DNA from: Balneola sp.
GTDB taxonomy: Bacteria > Bacteroidota > Rhodothermia > Balneolales > Balneolaceae
Assembly (NCBI GenBank): GCA_003712055.1
Contig: RHLJ01000002.1
Coordinates: 480,550-544,549, forward strand
Direction of reading: 5' to 3'
Length of the DNA: 64,000 nt
Shown here: piece after piece, positions 1 to 7,669 of the stretch
How positions within the stretch are numbered: the stretch's first letter is position 1
How the letters are laid out: each line of letters begins with the position of its first letter
The notes under the pieces: generated by a model
The model's input: only the letters and a program-made list of their open reading frames with translations
Databases searched by the model: none
What the model was told of the DNA's origin: nothing
Position numbers and translations under genes: made by a program

Positions 1-157
1 GGCGTTGCCCTTCCGCATAGATGGTATCGAAGGCGAGGGAAGACTTTCCGGAACCAGACAGTCCGGTGATTACAACCAGTTGGTCTCTTGGAATATTAAT
101 GTCAAAATTCTTGAGGTTATGCTCGCGCGCGCCTTTTACTACAATGTATTCCTGCAA
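1..157 (-). CDS. uvrA: UvrA excinuclease subunit A, N-terminal fragment
   Basis: This is the first 52 codons of UvrA, the damage-recognition ATPase of nucleotide excision repair; the gene runs off the left edge. The reading on the minus strand contains [12 protein letters not shown], then the Walker A motif GLSGSGKSS at about residues 32-40 and [10 protein letters not shown], a combination characteristic of UvrA. The start appears to be TTG at 155-157, preceded by an AGGGA ribosome-binding site eight bases upstream; no in-frame ATG lies nearby. UvrA family proteins are about 940 residues, so nearly all of the protein lies outside the window. Identification is from the motif and is very secure; the start codon is less so. 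Confidence 0.93.
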   Translation of the reverse strand, partial: MQEYIVVKGAREHNLKNFDINIPRDQLVVITGLSGSGKSSLAFDTIYAEGQR

Positions 158-235
158 TGTGAATTCCCTAGGAGATTAAACCAATCAATTTAATGAACAG
201 TGCACAAAAAACCTGCATTCCTTTGTTCAAAAAAA

Positions 236-1528
236 TTAGGCCGGAGTACCTTTGGAAAGGAAATTATAATCTCTGATAAACAACCTATTTGGGATAAGTC
301 CTTCGCTATCTTCTGATAGCTCAGGTTTAATACGGTTTAGGAAATACATAGGTACCTTACCAATATTCTTTGCTTCAATCTCTCCTCTAGGTTCACACTC
401 AAAAAAGTCTTTAATCCTTTCATAAGTATCTTGAGAAATATTGATACTCTCATTTTCAGAGTTTTGCTCCATTCTGGAAGCGAGGTTTACCGCGGCTCCC
501 CAAACATCATATGCAAATCTTCTTTTCCCAATTACCCCGACCACTGACTGTCCGGTATTAATTCCAATCCGAAGAGGGAAATAGGGGATGGAATCGGGTA
601 ATGAGTTTCTAAGATTTGATACAAAAAATCTCATTTTTAAAGCAGCAAGTGCTGTATCAATGGGGTGAGTATTATTTCTCTCAGGGATTCCCCCGGCTGC
701 CATATAACTGTCGCCAATAGTTTTAATCTTGATCAGATTATGTTGTGATATGAAGTCGTCAAACTTATCGAAGTAAAAGCTCAGGCTTTCAATCAGCTTT
801 TCAGGAGAAAGATCGGGTACAATACGGCTGAAATCCTCAAAGTCAGTAAACATAAATGTAGCATCTTCATACCTTTCAGGAGCTACTGTTCCATATGCAA
901 GTAAGCTATCCGCAATTTTCTTGGGAAATATGTTTTGAAGAAGATCTTCATGCTCCTTTTTAGTGAGCTCAAGTTCCTGGTTGGCGGCATTTAAACCCGA
1001 TTGCATTTTTTCGAGTCTGTTGTTTTGACCCAATGTGTTTTTATAAGTGGATACAAGCAGGCTCACAAGATGAGAGAAATCAGCTTTAACGTGATATTGA
1101 TTCCCTTCAATAGTCACCGGTACTGTTTCTTTAGTTTGAGAAACAGCGATAGGGTTGCTTAAGAGTTCACTTATTTTCGAGAATAAAGTGTCATCATCAT
1201 AGGGCTTTGTGAGATAGTTATCTGCGCCGGCTTCAATGCCCTTCATTAAGCTTGTGGCTTCAATTCTGGATGTTACCAGGATTACCGGGATACTCTGCAA
1301 TTTTGGATTCGTTTTGATGGAACTGCAAAGCTCATATCCATCCATCAGAGGCATTTCTACATCCGAAATAACAATGTCAGGATACTCGGTTTCTACGATT
1401 TCTAAGGCGTCCTTACCATTCTGAGCGGTAATTACATCGTATCCCTTTTGTATTAGTTTGTGTCGAATAATGGTTACCAAAGCTGGGTAATCATCAACAA
1501 CTAGTATCCTGGGTTTTGTTTGTAACAT
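236..1528 (-). CDS. Response regulator receiver fused to class III adenylate cyclase
   Basis: A 430-residue soluble protein with an N-terminal receiver domain (about 6-125; phospho-acceptor Asp56 in SDVEMP, Lys108 in LTKP), a helical linker, and a C-terminal class III nucleotide cyclase domain (about 205-400). The metal-binding aspartates are in MFTDFEDFS and in IGDSYMA. The Lys in KIKTIGD and the Asp in FAYDVWG are the adenine-selecting residues of adenylate rather than guanylate cyclases, and the NLASRME stretch supplies the transition-state Asn and Arg. It should therefore make cAMP under control of phosphorylation by an unknown histidine kinase. No kinase gene is adjacent. It stands alone between uvrA and the DAHP synthase gene, which is divergent. 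Confidence 0.88.
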   Translation of the reverse strand: MLQTKPRILVVDDYPALVTIIRHKLIQKGYDVITAQNGKDALEIVETEYPDIVISDVEMPLMDGYELCSSIKTNPKLQSIPVILVTSRIEATSLMKGIEAGADNYLTKPYDDDTLFSKISELLSNPIAVSQTKETVPVTIEGNQYHVKADFSHLVSLLVSTYKNTLGQNNRLEKMQSGLNAANQELELTKKEHEDLLQNIFPKKIADSLLAYGTVAPERYEDATFMFTDFEDFSRIVPDLSPEKLIESLSFYFDKFDDFISQHNLIKIKTIGDSYMAAGGIPERNNTHPIDTALAALKMRFFVSNLRNSLPDSIPYFPLRIGINTGQSVVGVIGKRRFAYDVWGAAVNLASRMEQNSENESINISQDTYERIKDFFECEPRGEIEAKNIGKVPMYFLNRIKPELSEDSEGLIPNRLFIRDYNFLSKGTPA

Positions 1529-1614
1529 TTACATCTCAATTAAGACAAAGAATATAGAAGATTCATAGAAATTTAAGCACTTAGTTTTTTTTAATGGCTT
1601 TCCCAAAAAAAGCG

Positions 1615-1622
1615 TAGCTTTG
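1615..1622 (+). promoter_or_regulatory. Possible FCB-type -7 promoter box of the DAHP synthase gene
   Basis: TAGCTTTG matches the TAnnTTTG -7 consensus of the Bacteroidota primary sigma factor and lies 22 bases before the ATG of the DAHP synthase gene. I see no convincing -33 TTG at the expected spacing, so this is a weak call. Confidence 0.3.
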
Positions 1623-1644
1623 CAGGTTCAAAATCACTCACAGT

Positions 1645-3003
1645 ATGGCAGAAACGTTAGAGAAAAACTGGACACCCGTAAGCTGGCTTGATAAGCCAAT
1701 AAAACAACTTCCTGAATATCCGGATGGGAATTCATTAAAAGAAAACTTTGATACGCTTAAGAGCTTACCACCATTGGTAACTTCGTGGGAAATTGATGCA
1801 TTGAAAAATAAACTGGCCCAAGTTTCTGCGGGGAAATCTTTTTTACTTCATGCCGGAGATTGCGCAGAAAGTTTCAATCATACTACTTCGCCTAAGATTG
1901 TAAATACGGTGAAGGTTTTACTACAGACCAGCTTTATTTTGATTCATGAAATGGGAGTTCCTGTAGTAAGGCTGGGGAGAATAGCAGGTCAATACGCAAA
2001 ACCTCGTTCGCAAAGCTTCGAAGAGGTAAATGGTAAAACAATCCATAATTACAGAGGAGATTTAATTAACGGTTATGAACCCAATGTAGAAGCAAGGGTT
2101 CCAAACCCAGCTCGTTTAGTAGAGGGATACCATAAAGCTGCATTAACACTGAATTTTGTACGGGCTCTTGCTGACGAGGGCTTTGCTGATCTTCACCATC
2201 CTGAACAGTGGGAACTGGATTTCATGAAGAATAATGAGTACTACAAAGAATATGAGGCGATGGTGGAGTCGATCACCAAGGCAGTGAAGTTTGTTGACGC
2301 AATTGCACCGGATCGCTTCTCTTCGTTCCAGAAAGTAGATATCTACACTTCTCATGAAGCACTGAATTTATATTATGACTCTGCTCAGACTCGTAAAGTG
2401 CCTCGTAAGACTGACTTTTATAATTTGAGCTCACATTTAGTATGGCTGGGTAATCGAACCAGAGATTTAGATGGTGCTCATGTAGAGTATTTAAAAGGAA
2501 TATCTAATCCGATTGGAATAAAAGTAGGTCCTCCTTATACCATTGATGACACCCTTAAGTTGATCGAGACGCTTAATCCAACTCATGAGGCTGGTAAGAT
2601 TGTTCTAATCACCCGGTTTGGAAAATCATTAATTGAGGAAGAATTACCTAAGCTTATCCAGGCAGTTCGCAGAGAGGGATTCCCTGTGGTATGGAGTTCA
2701 GACCCAATGCATGGAAATACTTTTTCATCTTCCAATAACTACAAAACCCGAAATTTTGATCATATCCTTGATGAGATAAAGTCAGCCTTTGCTATTCACA
2801 GATCAGAAGGTAGTTATTTAGGTAGTGTTCATCTTGAACTTACTGGTGATAATGTAACTGAATGTGTAGGCGGCGCTAAAGGATTAGATGAAGCCGAGCT
2901 TGATAATAACTATGAAACCTTCTGTGACCCAAGGTTGAATTACGAGCAATCTTTGGAGATGGCATTTCTGGTTGCCAAAGAGTGGAAGCAGAGTTATTTG
3001 TAA
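1645..3003 (+). CDS. Class II 3-deoxy-7-phosphoheptulonate (DAHP) synthase
   Basis: This enzyme condenses phosphoenolpyruvate with erythrose 4-phosphate, the first step of the shikimate pathway to aromatic amino acids. The 452-residue length and sequence fit the plant/mycobacterial class II (AroA-II) family, not the short class I enzymes. Diagnostic stretches are LLHAGDCAESF (metal-binding Cys), VRLGRIAGQYAKPRS, the NYRGD segment, KVGPP, LITRFG, WSSDPMHGNT and SVHLELTGDNVTEC. The N-terminal WTPVSWLDKPIKQLPEYPD is also typical. It is a single-gene unit with a probable promoter just upstream and a weak hairpin after the stop. No other shikimate gene is nearby. The mycobacterial orthologue is called aroG. 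Confidence 0.95.
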   Translation: MAETLEKNWTPVSWLDKPIKQLPEYPDGNSLKENFDTLKSLPPLVTSWEIDALKNKLAQVSAGKSFLLHAGDCAESFNHTTSPKIVNTVKVLLQTSFILIHEMGVPVVRLGRIAGQYAKPRSQSFEEVNGKTIHNYRGDLINGYEPNVEARVPNPARLVEGYHKAALTLNFVRALADEGFADLHHPEQWELDFMKNNEYYKEYEAMVESITKAVKFVDAIAPDRFSSFQKVDIYTSHEALNLYYDSAQTRKVPRKTDFYNLSSHLVWLGNRTRDLDGAHVEYLKGISNPIGIKVGPPYTIDDTLKLIETLNPTHEAGKIVLITRFGKSLIEEELPKLIQAVRREGFPVVWSSDPMHGNTFSSSNNYKTRNFDHILDEIKSAFAIHRSEGSYLGSVHLELTGDNVTECVGGAKGLDEAELDNNYETFCDPRLNYEQSLEMAFLVAKEWKQSYL

Positions 3004-3038
3004 TTCCTAAGCATTTATCTGTCATAATTTCCAGCCCC

Positions 3039-3065
3039 TGACGATGAGGCAAAGCCTCGCTGTCA
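3039..3065. repeat. Imperfect hairpin between the DAHP synthase and Hsp20 genes
   Basis: An inverted repeat with 12-base arms (TGACGATGAGGC and GCCTCGCTGTCA, three internal mismatches) and an AAA loop. No T-run follows, so it is not a standard terminator. A second, shorter AT-rich hairpin (ACTGAAAT and ATTTCAGT, 3090-3111) with TTTT lies just downstream and could be a weak terminator of the upstream gene. Confidence 0.4.
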
Positions 3066-3215
3066 ACATTTCTACCACCAAAAAATAGTACTGAAATTTC
3101 TTCATTTCAGTTTTGCCGTCGTGTCATACGAACCTGTTTAAGAGCCATTGGCATATCCATTGCAAAATTCTCTGCGAATTCGAACTTAAAATTAAACATT
3201 CAAAAGAGGTTAATT

Positions 3216-3647
3216 ATGGCACTTATTAAATATACCAGACCAACTTCAGATTTATTTTCAAGAAACTTCAACGATATCGTTGATGAGTTCTTCAATCAAA
3301 AAACTTCTAATTACAGAAGAGATAATTTTATGCCTAGCGTAGATGTTTCCGAAACGGAAACTCTTTTCGAGGTTTCAGTTGTATTACCTGGACTCAAAAA
3401 AGAAGACATCTCCGTAGACCTTGAAAAAGGCAAGCTAACAATCAGTGGAGAGCGCAAATTTGAGAATAAAGATGAAGGTAAAAACTTCCATAGAGTAGAA
3501 ACACAATACGGAAAGTTTAGTCGTTCTTTCTACCTCCCCGATTCTATTGATGAGAGTAGTATTTCTGCAAAATATGACGCAGGAATTCTTTCAATTACTA
3601 TTAACAAGAGCGAAGAAGAAGCGAAGAAGCAAATCGAGATTGGATAA
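3216..3647 (+). CDS. Hsp20/alpha-crystallin family small heat-shock protein
   Basis: A 143-residue holdase chaperone that binds unfolding proteins in the cytoplasm. The alpha-crystallin domain spans about residues 36-135: it opens at MPSVDVSETETLFEV, includes LPGLKKEDISVDLEKGKLTI, and ends with the A-x-x-x-x-GIL-type signature AKYDAGILSITI. A short C-terminal tail follows; I see no clear I-x-I oligomerisation motif except near KQIEIG. The start has an AAGAGG ribosome site. It is followed at once by a strong terminator, so it is expressed separately from the HtrA-type protease gene downstream, although both are protein-quality-control genes. Confidence 0.93.
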   Translation: MALIKYTRPTSDLFSRNFNDIVDEFFNQKTSNYRRDNFMPSVDVSETETLFEVSVVLPGLKKEDISVDLEKGKLTISGERKFENKDEGKNFHRVETQYGKFSRSFYLPDSIDESSISAKYDAGILSITINKSEEEAKKQIEIG

Positions 3648-3668
3648 CAATCCGATTTTAGGTTAAAA

Positions 3669-3705
3669 AAACCGAAGCCCGTGGAAAGGCTTCGGTTATT
3701 TTTAT
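3669..3705 (+). terminator. Rho-independent terminator after hsp20
   Basis: Nine-base-pair perfect stem ACCGAAGCC/GGCTTCGGT with an eight-base loop, followed by TATTTTTAT. Confidence 0.85.
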
Positions 3706-3787
3706 GGTTACAAATTGTAAAGCGGTACAATTTTTAACCGGGAAGGCGTTGTAGCTCAAAATTAGAACTATCATCAAAGTTGACATT

Positions 3788-5260
3788 ATGAACACAGGTG
3801 TAAGAAATATTTTCGGAGTAGCAGCAGCTATAATTGTTTTATTAGGGTTGAATGCATTTACAGGTAACAATCGGGTTAGTCTACCTGATTACGATACCGA
3901 AGTAACCAAATCAGAGAACAGGCCAGTTGCAACCCTTATGGATTTGAACGAAGCTATTGTTGACATAGCAGAAAAAACGAATCCTGCAGTAGTAACTATC
4001 ACTACAGAGAAAACCCAACAAGTACGCTATAGCGATCCATTTTCCATGTTTTTTAGAAACCCAAACAGTCAGGATGGGCAAACACGGGAATACGTTCGAA
4101 GAGGATTAGGTTCAGGAGTTATTGTTTCTGAGGAAGGCTATATACTGACCAACAATCATGTAATTGCTGATACCGATGAAATCAAAATTCAGCTTTTTAA
4201 CGGTGACGAGGTTTCAGCAGAACTGATCGGAGCAGATCCTGCAACAGACATTGCTGTACTAAGAATAGATGTTGATAATCTTCCGGTAGTAACATTGGGA
4301 GATAGTGATGATGCAAGAGTAGGTTCTTTCGTTCTTGCAATTGGGAGTCCATTGAGCGAGGATTTGGCGCATACCGTATCGTTTGGAATTGTAAGCGCGA
4401 GAGGTAGATCATTAAATAATCTCACGGTATATGGAGACTATATTCAAACCGATGCTGCGATAAATCCTGGTAATTCAGGGGGTGCCCTTATCGATATGAA
4501 TGGGGAACTGGTAGGAATTAATACGGCTATTGCTTCAAGGTCAGGTGGAAATGATGGAATTGGATTCGCAATTCCGGTAAACCTTGCCAAAAGAATTATG
4601 GACGATCTTATTGATGATGGATCGGTTTCCCGAGGCTATCTGGGAATTTTACCTGCTGACGTTGACCAGGTTATGGCAGAGGCTCTTGGGCTTGAAAATG
4701 TAAGAGGTATCCTCGTAGCTAGTGTTGAGGAGGATACTCCTGCAGACATTGCTGGACTTCAGGAAGAAGACATCATAATTGCTGTAAATGGTGATTTATT
4801 GAACTCAGGAGATGCAAATGCATTCCGAACCTTGATCGCAAGTTTTAAACCTGGTAAAAAAGTTGATCTTACTGTAATTAGAGATGGAAGCGAGAAGAAA
4901 ATTACTGTAACTTTAGGCACGCGACCAGGAGAAGAGACAACTTCTAATACGTCAGGTAGCGAGGACATTGATGAAAAACTGGGTTTCAAAGTATCAGGGA
5001 TTTCTCCTGAGATAAGAAGACAACTAAATTTATCGAATGATAAGGAAGGAGTTGTTGTTACAGAGATCAGAGAATCTAGTAATGCGTTTGAACGAGGACT
5101 GGAAAGAGGAGATGTAATCTCAGCAGTAAAGAGAAAAAAGGTTAGTACCGCTGAGCAGTTCTACAAAGAGATTGAGAAAAGCGTTAACAAAGGTGATGAA
5201 GCAGTTTTACTTACTGTTGAACGCAACAATCAGAAACAATTTATCGCATTTAGACTCTAA
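3788..5260 (+). CDS. Do/DegQ-type (HtrA) periplasmic serine protease
   Basis: A 490-residue S1C protease and chaperone of envelope quality control. An uncleaved or cleaved N-terminal hydrophobic segment (about 8-24) exports it. The trypsin-like domain carries the triad His124 (TNNHVIA), Asp154 (ATDIAVL) and Ser230 (NPGNSGGAL). Two PDZ domains follow at about 265-365 and 390-485, the usual DegP/DegQ layout and length. A glycine/polar stretch GEETTSNTSGSEDID links the PDZ domains. The gene lies 140 bases after hsp20 behind a terminator, so it has its own promoter, and it ends in a strong terminator. I cannot say from sequence whether it is DegP-like or DegQ-like. Confidence 0.94.
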   Translation: MNTGVRNIFGVAAAIIVLLGLNAFTGNNRVSLPDYDTEVTKSENRPVATLMDLNEAIVDIAEKTNPAVVTITTEKTQQVRYSDPFSMFFRNPNSQDGQTREYVRRGLGSGVIVSEEGYILTNNHVIADTDEIKIQLFNGDEVSAELIGADPATDIAVLRIDVDNLPVVTLGDSDDARVGSFVLAIGSPLSEDLAHTVSFGIVSARGRSLNNLTVYGDYIQTDAAINPGNSGGALIDMNGELVGINTAIASRSGGNDGIGFAIPVNLAKRIMDDLIDDGSVSRGYLGILPADVDQVMAEALGLENVRGILVASVEEDTPADIAGLQEEDIIIAVNGDLLNSGDANAFRTLIASFKPGKKVDLTVIRDGSEKKITVTLGTRPGEETTSNTSGSEDIDEKLGFKVSGISPEIRRQLNLSNDKEGVVVTEIRESSNAFERGLERGDVISAVKRKKVSTAEQFYKEIEKSVNKGDEAVLLTVERNNQKQFIAFRL

Positions 5261-5297
5261 GTAATCAAAGATTTTATTGTACCCCGAAAAAGCCAAG

Positions 5298-5330
5298 GCC
5301 CAGGTCATGATATGATCTGGGCTTTTTTGA
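5298..5330 (+). terminator. Rho-independent terminator after the HtrA protease gene
   Basis: Long dyad GCCCAGGTCAT/ATGATCTGGGC with one mismatch pair, followed by six T residues. Confidence 0.88.
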
Positions 5331-5370
5331 TTTTCTATATTCGTCCTAGGCTAAATCTCCACTTTTTATC

Positions 5371-5476
5371 GTCATCCCGCATCCCGATGCTGGATCTGTA
5401 AGGGGTTACTCTAATAATAAATATCTCATGATCAACGATTTTACCTTTTCAGATCCCGGATCAAGTCCGGGATGAC
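5371..5476. repeat. REP-like inverted-repeat element with nested hairpins
   Basis: Left arm 5371-5398 begins GTCATCCCG and ends GGATCTG; right arm 5450-5476 is its imperfect reverse complement (CAGATCCCGG through GGGATGAC). The arms are separated by about 50 AT-rich bases, and each arm also folds on itself (GCATC/GATGC; CCGGA/TCCGG). It sits between convergent genes. Similar GTCATCCCGG..CCGGGAT repeats are scattered in many bacterial genomes; I infer the family from resemblance only. Confidence 0.7.
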
Positions 5477-5495
5477 CAGTAGAAGGAGCTAGAAA

Positions 5496-6068
5496 TCAAA
5501 TCAGAACAAAATCTTTGTCCCGGAACAAGGGGCTCAAATCTTCAGGAGGAGGAAAGTGTTTATCTCGGAAATCATTGAAGAACCCGAGCGTTTCATTACT
5601 CATTAATTGGATGATGTCGTCCATAGCTTTTCCTGAGATCATCATTGGAGTACGATCAAATACCATCATAGTACCAACGCATTGTGTGCTAATCTGATAT
5701 TGAGCACATTCTTCAATGGAAGTACCTTTAATTACACACCGGGAAAGCCACTTATCAACATCAAATTCCTGGTTCTTTTTTAATTCTTCATGAGCAGAAA
5801 AATCCAGGTTCGATTGAAAATAATCCATCATTTTTTGTTCTGATTCTTCGGAGTATTCTTTCATTTGAGTCTGCATGCATTCCATACAGATAGCAAATTC
5901 CCACACCAGATCTCTTGTATTTAATCCAGGATAATTTGTAAACGCTTTCTCGATAATATATTCCTCATTATCCAACAGGTATTTCTCGCAAACCAGGCAA
6001 TGCTCAATGGGTTTACCTGTTTCAGAGGAGTAAAAAAGTTCCGGGAGTTCAGAAAGTGTTGGAGCCAT
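5496..6068 (-). CDS. Conserved hypothetical protein with paired CxxC motifs
   Basis: I do not recognise this 190-residue soluble protein. It has no signal peptide or membrane segment. Two Cys pairs, Cys24-x-x-Cys27 (HCLVC) and Cys61-x-x-Cys64 (CMEC), are spaced like a zinc-ribbon or treble-clef metal site. The remainder is acidic and mixed helical, with further cysteines at CVIKG and CAQYQISTQC. It lies 25 bases upstream-adjacent of the outer-membrane protein gene on the same strand order (that gene is read first), so the two may be co-transcribed. A metal-binding or regulatory role is possible but not shown. Confidence 0.72.
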   Translation of the reverse strand: MAPTLSELPELFYSSETGKPIEHCLVCEKYLLDNEEYIIEKAFTNYPGLNTRDLVWEFAICMECMQTQMKEYSEESEQKMMDYFQSNLDFSAHEELKKNQEFDVDKWLSRCVIKGTSIEECAQYQISTQCVGTMMVFDRTPMMISGKAMDDIIQLMSNETLGFFNDFRDKHFPPPEDLSPLFRDKDFVLI

Positions 6069-6093
6069 CTTTACAATTTATAGCTTTCTAAAA

Positions 6094-7524
6094 CTAGTAC
6101 AAGTTTCTATCAAAATAATATCGAACTGATACGTTGAACCCAAAAAAATGGTTTTGAGTAGTTGATTCCAGCAAATCAGGAGATCGTGTTATTACAAATC
6201 TTCTGTTGTAATTAAATGATATTCCAGCCGAAATAGAGACTCTGTTCTCGATAAAAAAAGAAAGGCTACTCTGAGTAGTATTTGCGAAGTAAGTTTCCTC
6301 TAATTCTGGATCATCTTTTATATCTGAAGTTTGATAATACGTATTGTTAAATGTATTAATGATCATTTGATCGGCTATATTCCAAAGCCAACCAATCGAA
6401 CTAGTTCCATTAAAATTCCAATTAACCGGGTCGGTTCTTTCGAGTGGAAGTGAAATAAATGTTGTTATAACTGCACTAATTTGATGCTCCAGACTCAAAT
6501 TTTTGTACGCCCTTGCATTAACTCGAAAGCCGGCTTCTCTATCAACTATTATATCTCTTAATTGGAGAACTCTATTTTCATCCTCGGTTCTTCTCAACAG
6601 GTTTTCATATCTATAAAACCCTGCTAGTTCTATTTCAGCTCCTTCGAAACGCTGCCCTAGATTTTCATTAAAAACATCGTTTAAAAAGAATAATTCATAA
6701 GCATTAAGCTGGTCGAGCTTATTATTTGAAGCTTCATTAATGTCTTGCCAGAAATATTTTAAAGGGCGGTCATATCGTTGTAGGTAGCCATTGTATTTGG
6801 TGAATAATTCAGCAACTTCTATTATTTCATCGCTTGAAAAAGAGTTATTGCCCAGGTCTTTATAACGCTCGTTTAATCTAAGTGAGCGTAGTATCGGAGA
6901 AATATTTCGTACTCTGCCAAAACCTATTCCAAAAGAAGGATATGCATTAATTCTTCGGTTTATAGTTACATCCTTTTCTTCAAAAGAATCCTGTTGTTCA
7001 TCTCTTTTACTTCTTATGATCCGAAAGTCTGTATTTAAGGAAGTAGAAATAAAAAAATTCTCACCTATATACTCCTTTAGGTCAAAATATACTGATGGTT
7101 GAATACCTAAATTTCTGAGTTTTATTTTCTCATGATCTTCACCGAAGAAGAAATCTTGTTTATCCTCAGTGTTTGTTACTTGTGTGAATACAGAAAAAGA
7201 GGTGTTTAATTGGTAAACTCGTTGTTCGCTTTCTCTAAAAAGAGTTAAATGGGGAGTAAGATTAATATTAAAATTAGAAACACTATTTGCGAATTCACTA
7301 TCAGATCCAGAGGAAAAGGGATCAGGAATCTCATTAGTTGTATTTGTATTTCTCCAATCATACCTCAAATGCCCCGTGGAAAGATAGAAGTTTTTGTATC
7401 CCCATTCAGGTAATCGGTAATAAATAAGTTTTTGAAAGTCTGCTTTATTTTGGAAGCCTACACTTTCTTGGGATAAACCTATTGTGGGTACCAGGAAGCA
7501 AATCATTAAGAAAGAAGTTTTCAT
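6094..7524 (-). CDS. Predicted outer-membrane beta-barrel protein
   Basis: A 476-residue exported protein of unknown function. It starts with a signal peptide (MKTSFLMICFLVPTIGLSQ, cleavage after Gln or Ser near residue 19). The body is rich in alternating hydrophobic/polar strands typical of porin-like barrels (for example FNINLTPHLTLF, FIENRVSISAGISFNYNRRF), and the C-terminus FGFNVSVRYYFDRNLY has the aromatic-rich final-strand pattern recognised by the Bam machinery. No SusC/SusD or TonB-box signature is seen. It is divergent from clpB and may share transcription with the CxxC protein downstream. Confidence 0.7.
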   Translation of the reverse strand: MKTSFLMICFLVPTIGLSQESVGFQNKADFQKLIYYRLPEWGYKNFYLSTGHLRYDWRNTNTTNEIPDPFSSGSDSEFANSVSNFNINLTPHLTLFRESEQRVYQLNTSFSVFTQVTNTEDKQDFFFGEDHEKIKLRNLGIQPSVYFDLKEYIGENFFISTSLNTDFRIIRSKRDEQQDSFEEKDVTINRRINAYPSFGIGFGRVRNISPILRSLRLNERYKDLGNNSFSSDEIIEVAELFTKYNGYLQRYDRPLKYFWQDINEASNNKLDQLNAYELFFLNDVFNENLGQRFEGAEIELAGFYRYENLLRRTEDENRVLQLRDIIVDREAGFRVNARAYKNLSLEHQISAVITTFISLPLERTDPVNWNFNGTSSIGWLWNIADQMIINTFNNTYYQTSDIKDDPELEETYFANTTQSSLSFFIENRVSISAGISFNYNRRFVITRSPDLLESTTQNHFFGFNVSVRYYFDRNLY

Positions 7525-7669
7525 TGATGAAGAAGATTTTTAGAAAAGGTTTGAAGAAAATCTAAGTACCAGCTAAGAATGAGTAGTAATCCTGCAATTC
7601 CGTCAGAAGCTCAATCCGGGCATGATTTTAGACATTAATAGTGGAAAAAAGAAGTAAAGATCGAACACT

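Noticed and set aside
5..193. Plus-strand open frame at the left edge
   Set aside because: It is antisense to the clear UvrA reading frame.
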